DNA of 64,000 nucleotides from positions 62,001 through 126,000 of the forward strand of contig CAWHMO010000004.1 of the NCBI GenBank assembly GCA_963830565.1, written 5' to 3'. The notes beneath the pieces were generated by a model. That model ran no database searches. It was not told the origin of the DNA and saw only the letters and a program-made list of their open reading frames with translations. Positions 47,607 through 55,931 of this stretch are shown here, one piece after another. Source of the stretch: DATFDN01 sp963830565. Lineage in GTDB: Bacteria; Pseudomonadota; Alphaproteobacteria; Acetobacterales; Acetobacteraceae. The number at the start of each line of letters is the position of its first letter. The stretch's first letter is position 1. A program made the translations under genes and the position numbers.

Positions 47607-48485
47607 ATGATCCGCGTGAACGGCGTAGAGATCCCGGAGGCGGTGATCTCCCTGGAAGCGCAGTTGCAGGACGCGCCAGATCCCGCCGCGGCGTGGGAAG
47701 TGGCGGCGCGTGCGCTGGTGATACGGCAGCTGCTGCTGGCCGAGGCGGCCGCCCGCGGGATCAGCGACCGCGACCCTGAGCCGGACGAGGAGCCGGACGA
47801 GGCGGCGATCCGCCGGTTGCTGGACTCCCAGCTCAACCTCCCGGAACCGTCCGAGGTCGAACTGCAGCGGTGGTATGACAGCAACAGGGAGCGGCTGCGC
47901 ATACCCGATCTCTGGCATGTGCAGCACATCCTGATTGCCGCCGATCCGCGCGACGATGCCGCCACGCACGCGGCGCGGCTGGAGGCGGAGCGGCTGCTGG
48001 CCCAGGTCCAGGATGACCCGGACTGCTTGCCGGCGCTGGCGCGGCGATACTCGGATTGTCCCTCCAAGGCGCAGGGCGGCGATCTTGGCATGGTCGAGCG
48101 CGGCAGCACGGTGCCCGAGTTTGAGACCTTTGTTGCGGCCTTGGAGCCCGGCCAGGTCTGCCCGACCGTGGTGAAGACCCGATACGGCATGCACGTTGTC
48201 CGGGTCTTGGCGAAGGAGGCTGGACGCGCGCCGCCGTTCACCGCCGTACGCGGACGCATTGCCGAGTTCCTGACAGAGGCGAGCTGGCGGCAGGGCGTGC
48301 AGGGCTATGTCGCGGCGTTGGCCGCGCGGGCGCGCATCGAGGGGTTCGATCTATTTGCGGGTGAGAATGCGCCGCCCCGCCCTTCCGCTTGGCCCGCCGG
48401 GTCATCTTGCGTGTCCGTGGCACCCGCACTTGGCGCGGCTGGGAAGAGAACGCCCGACGGCCAACTGATCGGGGGCTGCGGATGA
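47607..48485 (+). CDS. Parvulin-type peptidyl-prolyl isomerase in the nar operon
   Basis: 292 residues. Residues about 105-205 form the parvulin domain: WHVQHILIAADPRDDAATH, YSDCPSKAQGGDLGMVERGS, and VVKTRYGMHVVRVLA. The N-terminal helical part resembles NifM-type chaperones. No signal peptide, so it would act in the cytoplasm. Its place between narI and narK, overlapping narK by four bases, suggests a folding role for the nitrate reductase complex. The last 50 residues are low complexity. Confidence 0.83.
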   Translation: MIRVNGVEIPEAVISLEAQLQDAPDPAAAWEVAARALVIRQLLLAEAAARGISDRDPEPDEEPDEAAIRRLLDSQLNLPEPSEVELQRWYDSNRERLRIPDLWHVQHILIAADPRDDAATHAARLEAERLLAQVQDDPDCLPALARRYSDCPSKAQGGDLGMVERGSTVPEFETFVAALEPGQVCPTVVKTRYGMHVVRVLAKEAGRAPPFTAVRGRIAEFLTEASWRQGVQGYVAALAARARIEGFDLFAGENAPPRPSAWPAGSSCVSVAPALGAAGKRTPDGQLIGGCG

Positions 48486-49768
48486 GCGGCCGCGCTACCC
48501 CTGTCGAAACGCTGGCTCAGGGTGATGCACGGTCCGTGCGCGTGCTGCTGGTCAGCACCTTCGCCTTTCTGGTCTGCTTCGTTGTCTGGATGATGCTCGG
48601 GGTGATCGGCATCCCGATCCGCCGGGAGTTGGGGCTCAACGCCTCGGAGTTCGGGCTGCTCACCGCTACCCCGGTCCTGACCGGCGCGGTCTTCCGCCTG
48701 CCGCTGGGCATCTGGACCGATCGGTACGGCGGGCGGATTGTGATGTTCCTCCTCCTGATCGCCTGTGCTGTCCCCGTATGGTTCCTCGCGCAGGCGACGC
48801 AGCTTTGGCAGTTGCTGCTGCTGGGTCTCGCCCTCGGTTTCGTGGGCGCCTCGTTTTCGGTGGGCACACCCTATGTCGCGCGCTTCTTCCCGCGCGCGAA
48901 AAAGGGATTTGCCATGGGCGTGTTCGGTGCCGGAACCGCCGGTGCCGCCGTCAACATGTTCGTGGCTCCGGCCCTGGTGACGCGATACGGCTGGCAGAGC
49001 GTGCCGCGCGTCTATGCGGTGGCTCTGCTGGTGACTGCCATCATTTTCTGGGCGCTGTCGGCTCCGGACATCCTGGCGCCGGGCAAGACGGTTCCCGTGC
49101 GCCAGCAGCTCGCGGTGCTGAAGGACCCGCGAGTCTGGAAGTACTGTCAGTTTTACTCAATCGTGTTCGGCGGCTTCACCGCGCTCTCGGTCTGGATGCC
49201 GCAATACTATGTCGGGGAATATGGCCTCTCGATCACGCGGGCATCGCTGCTCGCCGCCTGCTTCTCACTGCCTGGCGGCGTACTGCGCGCATTTGGCGGC
49301 TGGTTGTCGGATCGGTTCGGCGCTCACGGCGTGACTTGGTGGGTACTCTGGGCGGCGTGGATCAGCCTGTTCCTGCTGTCCTATCCGCAGACCGAATTCA
49401 CCGTGCATACGGTCAGTGGTCCCGCGAGCTTCCATCTCGGGCTGACCGTCTGGGTGGCCGCAATGCTGCTGTTCGTGCTCGGGATTTCCTTCGCGTGCGG
49501 GATGGCATCGACGTTCAAATACATAAGCGACGACTTCCCGCAGAACATGGGCGTGGTCTCCGGGATCGTGGGCATGGCTGGGGGACTGGGCGGCTTCCTG
49601 CTTCCGATCCTGTTTGGCATCCTGCTCGACCGGCTTGGCGTGAACTCGAGTTGTTTCATGCTGCTTTACGGAATCACCTGGGTGTCCCTGATCCTGATCT
49701 ACATCACCGAGGTGCGTTGGATTCCGATCATGCCCGGATCGCGCCTGCGACGCCAAAGCCAACCGTAA
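48482..49768 (+). CDS. narK: Nitrate/nitrite transporter NarK
   Basis: 428 residues, 12 TM helices of the NNP family. Nitrate signature segments GTAGAAVNMFVAPALV and GMAGGLGGFLLPILFGILLD are present. The GxxGxx nitrate signature is close to the NarK1 (nitrate/proton) form. ATG 48482 overlaps the parvulin stop. It completes the narGHJI-ppi-narK transcript. Confidence 0.9.
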   Translation: MSGRATPVETLAQGDARSVRVLLVSTFAFLVCFVVWMMLGVIGIPIRRELGLNASEFGLLTATPVLTGAVFRLPLGIWTDRYGGRIVMFLLLIACAVPVWFLAQATQLWQLLLLGLALGFVGASFSVGTPYVARFFPRAKKGFAMGVFGAGTAGAAVNMFVAPALVTRYGWQSVPRVYAVALLVTAIIFWALSAPDILAPGKTVPVRQQLAVLKDPRVWKYCQFYSIVFGGFTALSVWMPQYYVGEYGLSITRASLLAACFSLPGGVLRAFGGWLSDRFGAHGVTWWVLWAAWISLFLLSYPQTEFTVHTVSGPASFHLGLTVWVAAMLLFVLGISFACGMASTFKYISDDFPQNMGVVSGIVGMAGGLGGFLLPILFGILLDRLGVNSSCFMLLYGITWVSLILIYITEVRWIPIMPGSRLRRQSQP

Positions 49769-49786
49769 GCTTGTGGACGCGCGCGG

Positions 49787-49855
49787 CTATCGCGACATCA
49801 GCACCGGAAGGGTCATGCCGCGCAGCAGATCGCGCGTGACGCCGCCCAGCACGGT
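49787..49855 (-). pseudogene. Universal stress protein C-terminal scrap
   Basis: About 22 codons ending at TAG 49787-49789: VLGGVTRDLLRGMTLPVLMS, the final strand and helix of UspA-like proteins. Nothing upstream fits the rest of the family, so only the tail survives, convergent to narK. Confidence 0.55.
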
Positions 49856-49942
49856 CAACCCCCAGAGGTGCAAGCACCATTTCAGCGCCTATGCGCGAGA
49901 ACGGGCAGGACGACATACGTCGTCCGGCACGGCGCCCTCGAG

Positions 49943-51337
49943 TCATTCCCGCTGCTCGAACCGGTACGGGCTCGCGCTCTTCATCATCGGGTCCAGCGCC
50001 AGCCGGTGCTCGATGGGCGGGAAGGCGCGGCTGCGGCAGTCGGGGCGGTCGCAGAGGCGGCAGGATAGCCCGATCCCCACCTTCGCGCCCTCCAGGTCCA
50101 GCCCATCCGCATAGACCACGTCGGGGGCGTGGGTGAGGGCGCAGCCCATGGCAACCACATGCGTCGGGCGCGGCTCCCCCCAATGCGCGGCCGGACGGTC
50201 CACGGTGCGCGCGAAGCACAGGAACGCCGCCCCGTCCGGCAGCTCCGCGACCTGGACCTGCACCGCGCCGGGACGGGCGAAGGCGGTATGCACCACCCAG
50301 CGCGGGCACGACCCGCCATAGCGGGCGAAGGGGAAGCCGGCGGCGGAGAAGCGCTTGGAGACGTTGCCCGCCGGGTCGATGCGCAGGAAGAAAAACGGCA
50401 CGCCGCGCGCGCCCGGCCGTTGCATGGCGGTCAGCCGGTGGCACACCTGCTCGTAGGAGACGCCGAAATGCGCCGCCAGCGCCTCGATGTCGTGGCGCAT
50501 CTCCTGCGCCGCCGCCAGCACCGTGGCATAGGGCATCAGCAGCGCGCCGGCGACGTAGTTCAGCAGGCCGACGCGGACCACCATCGCCGCCTCCGGAGAG
50601 GTCGTCTCGGCGGCGCGCACCACCGCCTCCACCTTCTCGCGCGCTTCCAGCAGCGCGAGCTGGAAGGCCATCTGGAAGCCCCGGCTTTCGCGCGGCAGCG
50701 CCTCGGCCAGTGCCAGGCTGCGCGCCGCCGGATCATACCGCCGCTCCGCCCCGCCCAGCGGCTGCACCGACACGGTGAGGCCGTGGACCCGCCGCAGGCG
50801 CTCGGCGATGGCGTGGTTCATCTCGTGCGGCGCGGCGGCGAGCTCCGCCGCGATCGCCTCGGCGGCGTGCTCCAGGTCGGGGAAGTGGTTGGCGCGGTCG
50901 TTGAAGAAGTCGCGCGCCTCCTCGGTCGGCAGCAGGATGCGCCGGCCCGAGGGGAGCGCGATGCCGCCCGCGTCCTCCCGCGCCACCCGCCAGGCCCGAT
51001 ACAGCGCGAGCACCGCGCGCGCGGCGTTCGGCGCCGAGCCGGCCAGCGCCGCGACCTCCGCCTCCGCGACCGAATCGGCGCCAAGCAGCGGATCGGCGAA
51101 GGCCTCGCGCAGCCCGACCTCGAGCTGGCGCTCCTCGGAGCCCGACAGCGTGGCGAGATCGACCCGCAGCGTCTCGGCGAGCTTGATGAGCAGGCTCGCG
51201 GTGACGGCGCGCTGGTCGTGCTCGATCAGGTTGAGATAGCTGGCCGAGATGCCGAGGCGCCCGGCGAGCGCCTGCTGCGACATATCCCGCTCGGTGCGCA
51301 GCCGGCGCACGGTCCGGCCGATCATGGCCCGGCTCAT
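49943..51337 (-). CDS. RamB/ScfR-type regulator (XRE + IrrE-like + DUF2083)
   Basis: 464 residues. N-terminal XRE helix-turn-helix (RRLRTERDMSQQALAGRLGI, YLNLIEHDQRAVTASLL), a central ImmA/IrrE-like part with HEMNHAIAERLRRVHG shifted from the usual HExxH, and a C-terminal domain with CRLCDRPDCRSRAFPPI, a Cys-rich motif of this family. Relatives (RamB, MccR) sense short-chain acyl-CoA status and control isocitrate lyase or propionate genes. It is divergent from aceA across 141 bases, supporting control of the glyoxylate shunt. Confidence 0.83.
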   Translation of the reverse strand: MSRAMIGRTVRRLRTERDMSQQALAGRLGISASYLNLIEHDQRAVTASLLIKLAETLRVDLATLSGSEERQLEVGLREAFADPLLGADSVAEAEVAALAGSAPNAARAVLALYRAWRVAREDAGGIALPSGRRILLPTEEARDFFNDRANHFPDLEHAAEAIAAELAAAPHEMNHAIAERLRRVHGLTVSVQPLGGAERRYDPAARSLALAEALPRESRGFQMAFQLALLEAREKVEAVVRAAETTSPEAAMVVRVGLLNYVAGALLMPYATVLAAAQEMRHDIEALAAHFGVSYEQVCHRLTAMQRPGARGVPFFFLRIDPAGNVSKRFSAAGFPFARYGGSCPRWVVHTAFARPGAVQVQVAELPDGAAFLCFARTVDRPAAHWGEPRPTHVVAMGCALTHAPDVVYADGLDLEGAKVGIGLSCRLCDRPDCRSRAFPPIEHRLALDPMMKSASPYRFEQRE

Positions 51338-51435
51338 TCTTCACATCCTTTACAAATCACGGGTCGGCCGCGTCAATCCGCGCACGTCATTCACGGCGCG
51401 AGTGCCATTAGGGGGGTGAACTTCGCACCTGCAAT

Positions 51436-51448
51436 GTGAATTATTCAC
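51436..51448. promoter_or_regulatory. Palindrome between the RamB-type regulator and aceA
   Basis: GTGAATTATTCAC, a perfect 6-base inverted repeat around one base, 31 bases before the aceA ATG in an AT-rich patch. A second AT-rich element, TTTACAAA, lies at about 51351. Either could be the regulator's operator or overlap the aceA promoter. Confidence 0.45.
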
Positions 51449-51478
51449 CCACCGACGGCCCGCATAGAGGAACACAGG

Positions 51479-52868
51479 ATGCGCCCCTCCCCCTCCCCCA
51501 CCTACGCTCCCGACGGCCTGGGTTCCCCCATGGGCGACCCCGAGCGGTTCGCCGGAATCCGCCGCGACTACACGCCGGAGGACGTCAAGCGCCTCGCCGG
51601 CTCGTTCCGCGTCCGTCATACCCTGGCCGAGATGGGAGCGGCGCGGCTGTGGCACCTGCTCAAGACCGAGCCCTACGTGCACACGCTCGGCGCGCTCACC
51701 GGCAACCAGGCGCTGCAGCAGGTTAAGGCGGGGCTGAAGGCGATCTACCTTTCCGGCTGGCAGGTGGCGGCGGACGCCAACACCGCCGGACAGATGTATC
51801 CCGACCAGTCGCTCTATCCGGTCGAACTCGGTGCCGAACGTCGCCAGGCGCATCAACGCGGCGCTGCGCCGCGCCGACCAGATCGCCGCCAGCGAGGACG
51901 ACGGCGACGGCACCTACTGGATGGCGCCGATCGTCGCCGACGCCGAGGCCGGATTCGGCGGCCCGCTGAACGCCTACGAGCTGATGCGCGCCATGATCGA
52001 GGCCGGCGTCGCCGGGGTGCATTTCGAGGACCAGCTGGCGAGCGAGAAGAAGTGCGGCCACCTTGGCGGCAAGGTGCTGGTGCCGATCAGCCAGCATATC
52101 CGCACCCTGAACGCCGCCCGCCTCGCCGCCGACGTGGAGGGCGTGCAGACCGTGCTGCTGTGCCGCACTGACGCGCATTCGGCCCAGCTGCTGACCTCGG
52201 ACGTCGATGAGCGCGACCGGCCGTTTATTTCGGGCGAGCGCACGCCGGAGGGCTTCTTCCGCATCCGCCCCGGCAAGGGCGTCGATTACGCGATTGCCCG
52301 CAGCCTGGCCTTCGCGCCCTACGCCGACCTGCTATGGTGGGAGACGAGCGAGCCCAGCCTCGAGGAGGCGCGGCGTTTCGCCGACGCCATCCACCGCCAG
52401 TTCCCCGGCAAGATGCTCGCCTATAACTGCTCGCCGAGCTTCAACTGGCAGAAGAAGCTGTCGCCCGAGCAGATCGCGACCTTCCAGCAGCAGATCGCGG
52501 ATATGGGCTACCGCTTCCAGTTCGTGACCTTGGCCGGGTTCCACAGCCTGAACCTGTCGATGTTCTCGCTGGCCCACGCCTACAAGTCGCGCGGCATGGA
52601 GGCCTATTCCGAGCTGCAACAGGCCGAATTCGCCGCCGAGCCCGACGGCTACACGGCGACGCGCCACCAGCGCGAGGTGGGCGTCGGCTATTTCGACGCG
52701 GTGGCGATGGCGATCTCGGGCGGCAAGTCGTCAACCACGGCGCTGTCGGGCAGCACTGAGGCGGCGCAGTTCCACGACGAGGAGGAGGACGAGCCGGTTG
52801 CGCACCGGGCCGAGGAGTATGACGACGGTCTTGTGCATAGCCACGGCTGGGCGGCGAGCGGGGATTGA
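51479..52868 (+). CDS. aceA: Isocitrate lyase, one frameshift
   Basis: Cleaves isocitrate to succinate and glyoxylate. Removing one extra C near 51827 joins DQSLYPVE to SVPNVARRINAALRRADQ and gives 462 residues. Catalytic KKCGHLGGKVLVPISQHI, RTDAHSAQLL, CSPSFNW and C-terminal SGGKSSTTALSGSTEAAQF are all present. No malate synthase gene is seen next to it. Confidence 0.92.
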
Positions 52869-52989
52869 TGAGGCGGGCCTCTCCCTCGCGGGCGCGGGGG
52901 AGAGGCACTATGTTTCGGTGATTGCTGCACACCAGGAATTTGGAGCAACCGACGTGGATTCGGTTGCCGCTGATCCGCCTCTCCGGAAG
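52869..52989. other. Convergent gap between aceA and the FkbM gene
   Basis: 121 bases. It contains a GC-rich imperfect repeat (GCGGGCCTCTCCCTCGCG then CGCGGGGGAGAGGC) that can fold as a hairpin at about 52873-52905 and may terminate aceA. No gene seen. Confidence 0.45.
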
Positions 52990-54213
52990 CTAACGGCGGA
53001 GTACTAATACCTGGTCGCGGGAGTATCCGAGGTGGATGTTGAACCCATCCATGACCAGCTTTCGTATCATTGCGTCGGTAGCAGCTTCCCCAGCAGCCCA
53101 GTAATGCGTTTCCATGATGATGATGCGTATGCCGGACAGGTCGGCCGGCGCGAGAAGCGCGACCTCTCCGCCCTCGATGTCGCATATCAGCACGCTGGCG
53201 CTGTGAGAACGAATTTGGTCTTCCAGGCAGAAAGCGGGAATCTGGACTGTCTTGATGATTCCGGGCGTATTCGGCGATGCGTCGAGTCGTGACGCCCAGT
53301 AAGCCTGATCGATGTAGAAACTCACGGTCTCGTCCGGGGAGGCCATGCTAGAACGGCTCGTGAGGACGCCGACCCGCGATCGGATTCCGCCCAGTCCGTT
53401 ACGCCGGAAATTATGCCGCGCGTCCGCGACGATGTCCGGATTGGCATCGAAGGTCAGAACGTTATCGGTGCCGACGATCACGGAAGCGACCATCGAGACA
53501 ACTCCGATCGCGGTTCCCGCTTCTATGATCCGATCGCCCGGCCGGACCAGCTCTGTCACCAGATGCCGTTCTTGGCCCTCGTAATATCCATGGTCGAGAG
53601 CATGGATTATGTCGGCGGCGTAGTTGCTGGTGTCGACGAATACCGTAAAACCACCAATTTCCGTGAGATGGCCGTTCCGCCCTTCCGGAATGGCCCGCCG
53701 TGCGCGCTCGTCTAACGCCTCTTCCTTCATGACGCGCTCGCGGGTTGCGGCGTCGGGACGTTCGCCGAACACTTGACATTCGCTGAAGTGCAAGCAGTCA
53801 TATCCGTCAAGGCGGACCCTGACGAAGCGCGCGAGCTGGTCACTAGGGATATGAGCGACATACGGCAGCGCGTCCGCCGCTCCGAACACCGCGCCGTCAA
53901 TCTTCCGGAAGAACACCTTCCACTCGATCCCGTCGAGGGACTTGAGCAGACTGAAATGCCGCAACCGATGCGCGCAATGCTGTCTGTTGTAGAGGACGAC
54001 CTTTCGGACCAGGAAGTCGTCTCCAAGATCGACCTGCCACCACGGCCCAGGCTCGGCGGCGGTGTGAAACCCCATCTCGCCCGAGGCGTGGCCATCGTTC
54101 GCGCCCTTGGCGTCCTCCTCCGGTACCGGGCTGGACGACCAGGGAGATGTCGAACTCTGAAGCGCCAGTCTGTTCAGAGCCAGGTTCGCTGGCTGATTGA
54201 AGGATGGAGACAA
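52990..54213 (-). CDS. Discoidin (F5/8 C) domain fused to FkbM methyltransferase
   Basis: 407 residues. Residues about 1-150 form a galactose-binding/discoidin fold (PWWQVDLGDDFLVRKVVLYN, RFVRVRLDGYDCLHFSECQV), and about 175-405 an FkbM SAM-dependent methyltransferase (VRPGDRIIEAGTAIGVVSMV, DNVLTFDANPDIVADARHNF, VLICDIEGGEVALL). The discoidin part may hold a glycan while the methyltransferase caps a sugar hydroxyl. Start is TTG 54213, 58 bases after the GT25 stop; last gene of the presumed collagen-modification operon. Confidence 0.82.
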   Translation of the reverse strand: MSPSFNQPANLALNRLALQSSTSPWSSSPVPEEDAKGANDGHASGEMGFHTAAEPGPWWQVDLGDDFLVRKVVLYNRQHCAHRLRHFSLLKSLDGIEWKVFFRKIDGAVFGAADALPYVAHIPSDQLARFVRVRLDGYDCLHFSECQVFGERPDAATRERVMKEEALDERARRAIPEGRNGHLTEIGGFTVFVDTSNYAADIIHALDHGYYEGQERHLVTELVRPGDRIIEAGTAIGVVSMVASVIVGTDNVLTFDANPDIVADARHNFRRNGLGGIRSRVGVLTSRSSMASPDETVSFYIDQAYWASRLDASPNTPGIIKTVQIPAFCLEDQIRSHSASVLICDIEGGEVALLAPADLSGIRIIIMETHYWAAGEAATDAMIRKLVMDGFNIHLGYSRDQVLVLRR

Positions 54214-54271
54214 TAGCCCGCTTCCTAAAGCCAGACGTTAGCGAGCCGCAAGCGAAGGCAGCCTGGCCCAC

Positions 54272-54991
54272 TTAGACGATGGTGGAGATTTCATGCCTGT
54301 TTTCCGTAACGACCAACGGCGGGATACTAACGAACGCCTTCAGATCAGGAAGGATTCCATTTAGCAAATGGTCCACGCCCCGATTTCCAACTACGACATC
54401 GAAACCAGGGAATGGCACCAGCATCGGTCGCAAGGGAAGGCAGAAATCCAGCAGCGCCTTCGCACCCTTCGGCGACACGGAATAGCAGACCGTGCCGAAA
54501 AAATGCAGAAGCTTGAAAAGCCGAGGCGAAAGTTTCTGGGCTTGGAATGCATCGATCCCGTCCCGCAGCCTATCTTGGAACGTGCGGATCACGGCCGGCG
54601 AGACGCCAGGGATGAGGTCCACCCATAGATACACGTCGAAATTCCAGCCCCAGAAGATCACGTCCCAATCCGGCCCCGCGGAGTTCACCAGCGTGCGCGA
54701 AAACTCGGGAAAATGATGGGAAAAAACAGCATCGTCTTCTGCGATCGTCATCTCCTGCCCGCTCTGTACCACGCCCCTCCATAGCTCGACATGAGATAGG
54801 AACAGACCGAGAGCGCCCGGCGTGTAATCCGGCTCTCCTTCGAGAAGACCTTGTTTCACCAGATCGGATCGGACCAGGCGACGCCCGTCGATCGCACTGA
54901 AGCGCCTCACATCCTCAAGATGCGGGTTCCGCGCGTGAAAGGCAGCGAGCCGTTCGGGGCTTCGGTCAAGGTTGATGAGGCTTATGCCCAT
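54272..54991 (-). CDS. GT25-family glycosyltransferase
   Basis: 239 residues. ISLINLDRSPERLAAFHARN and FSAIDGRRLV open the GT25 fold, GALGLFLSHVELWRGVVQSG and the acidic MTIAEDDAVF motif follow; VSPKGAKALLDF is a typical late segment. GT25 includes LOS galactosyltransferases and the C-terminal domain of animal collagen galactosyltransferase. GGAGG 8 bases before the ATG, starting 3 bases after the zincin stop. Confidence 0.87.
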   Translation of the reverse strand: MGISLINLDRSPERLAAFHARNPHLEDVRRFSAIDGRRLVRSDLVKQGLLEGEPDYTPGALGLFLSHVELWRGVVQSGQEMTIAEDDAVFSHHFPEFSRTLVNSAGPDWDVIFWGWNFDVYLWVDLIPGVSPAVIRTFQDRLRDGIDAFQAQKLSPRLFKLLHFFGTVCYSVSPKGAKALLDFCLPLRPMLVPFPGFDVVVGNRGVDHLLNGILPDLKAFVSIPPLVVTENRHEISTIV

Positions 54992-54994
54992 CCA

Positions 54995-55924
54995 TCAGCC
55001 TCCGGAACCATGCGCTTCAGTTTCAATCACTCCGAGAAGGTCAGCGAGACGCACCGGCAGCCTGCCGGGCGTTCCGATCTCGGCGCAGCTCGCGCGCCAT
55101 AGCCGAAGATACTCCTCGAACGGCACCTTCGTCCGGCCCGGCCAGCGGTTGAGGGCGGCGTAGTCCTCCACCATGCCTTGGTCCCGCTCCAGCTCGGAGA
55201 GCAAGGTCGGAACCAGGGCCTTGGCCATTTCGGTCAGGCCGTTGCTGGCGTCGAGAGCCGCGCGCTGTGCCCGGAACCAGGCGGCCATCCCCGCCGGGAT
55301 GCCCTCCTTGACCGCATAGCTGCCGTACTCGATCACGATGTTGTTGCGGTATTTGCGGATATCTACCGCGTAGTGCTCGTCGCCGGTGAAGGGCGGGTCC
55401 GTCGCCCAACGTTCCGCCAAACGCCCCAGCCCGCGCACGCTGAACGTCTCGACGAGCGCCTCCTCCATCCATTGGCAAGGCGGAGAAGGATCGTCCTTCG
55501 GATGCCAGCTGTTGCAGAACACATGGCCCAACTCGTGGCCGAACTGGTAGGCGAGCTGGCACCAGGCCCGCTCGCCGACATCGACGATGACCCAGGCGGT
55601 TTGCGGCGGATCGCTGTGCAGCCACACGGCGGGCGGGCCGGACGAGTGTTCGTCCACCCACAGCCCCGTCGTCGGCTGACGGTCGGAGCGGAGCGCCAGC
55701 CCTCCCAGACACGCCTCCCGCATCCGGCCGAGGACGAGGGCGGCCGATTGCGGCGGCGCGTGCCAGTCCCCATGCACCTCGATCGGGACGGTGAGAAGGT
55801 TCGCCCGGTTGTCTGAAGTCTGCCCGTTCCCGTTCGCCACAGCGGCGCCCCCAATGGCCATCAACAAGGATTTGCGGCTGATGCCCGTTGGCGATCGGTC
55901 CGCCGGCACGTCAGTGATCGACAT
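54995..55924 (-). CDS. HExxH zinc-metalloprotease-like protein, probably exported
   Basis: 309 residues. FGHELGHVFCNSWHPKDD contains HExxH, and a candidate third ligand Glu follows in WMEEALVETFSVRG, the gluzincin layout. The N-terminus ISRKSLLMAIGGAAVANG resembles a signal peptide with an Arg-Lys variant of the Tat motif. I do not recognise the family. Seven bases after the big glycosyltransferase and three before GT25, so part of the same transcript; it may process the collagen-like protein. Confidence 0.66.
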   Translation of the reverse strand: MSITDVPADRSPTGISRKSLLMAIGGAAVANGNGQTSDNRANLLTVPIEVHGDWHAPPQSAALVLGRMREACLGGLALRSDRQPTTGLWVDEHSSGPPAVWLHSDPPQTAWVIVDVGERAWCQLAYQFGHELGHVFCNSWHPKDDPSPPCQWMEEALVETFSVRGLGRLAERWATDPPFTGDEHYAVDIRKYRNNIVIEYGSYAVKEGIPAGMAAWFRAQRAALDASNGLTEMAKALVPTLLSELERDQGMVEDYAALNRWPGRTKVPFEEYLRLWRASCAEIGTPGRLPVRLADLLGVIETEAHGSGG

Positions 55925-55931
55925 GGGCCAG

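Noticed and set aside
52873..52905. Intrinsic terminator after aceA
   Set aside because: The inverted repeat is imperfect and has no T-run, so it is only mentioned in the gap entry.
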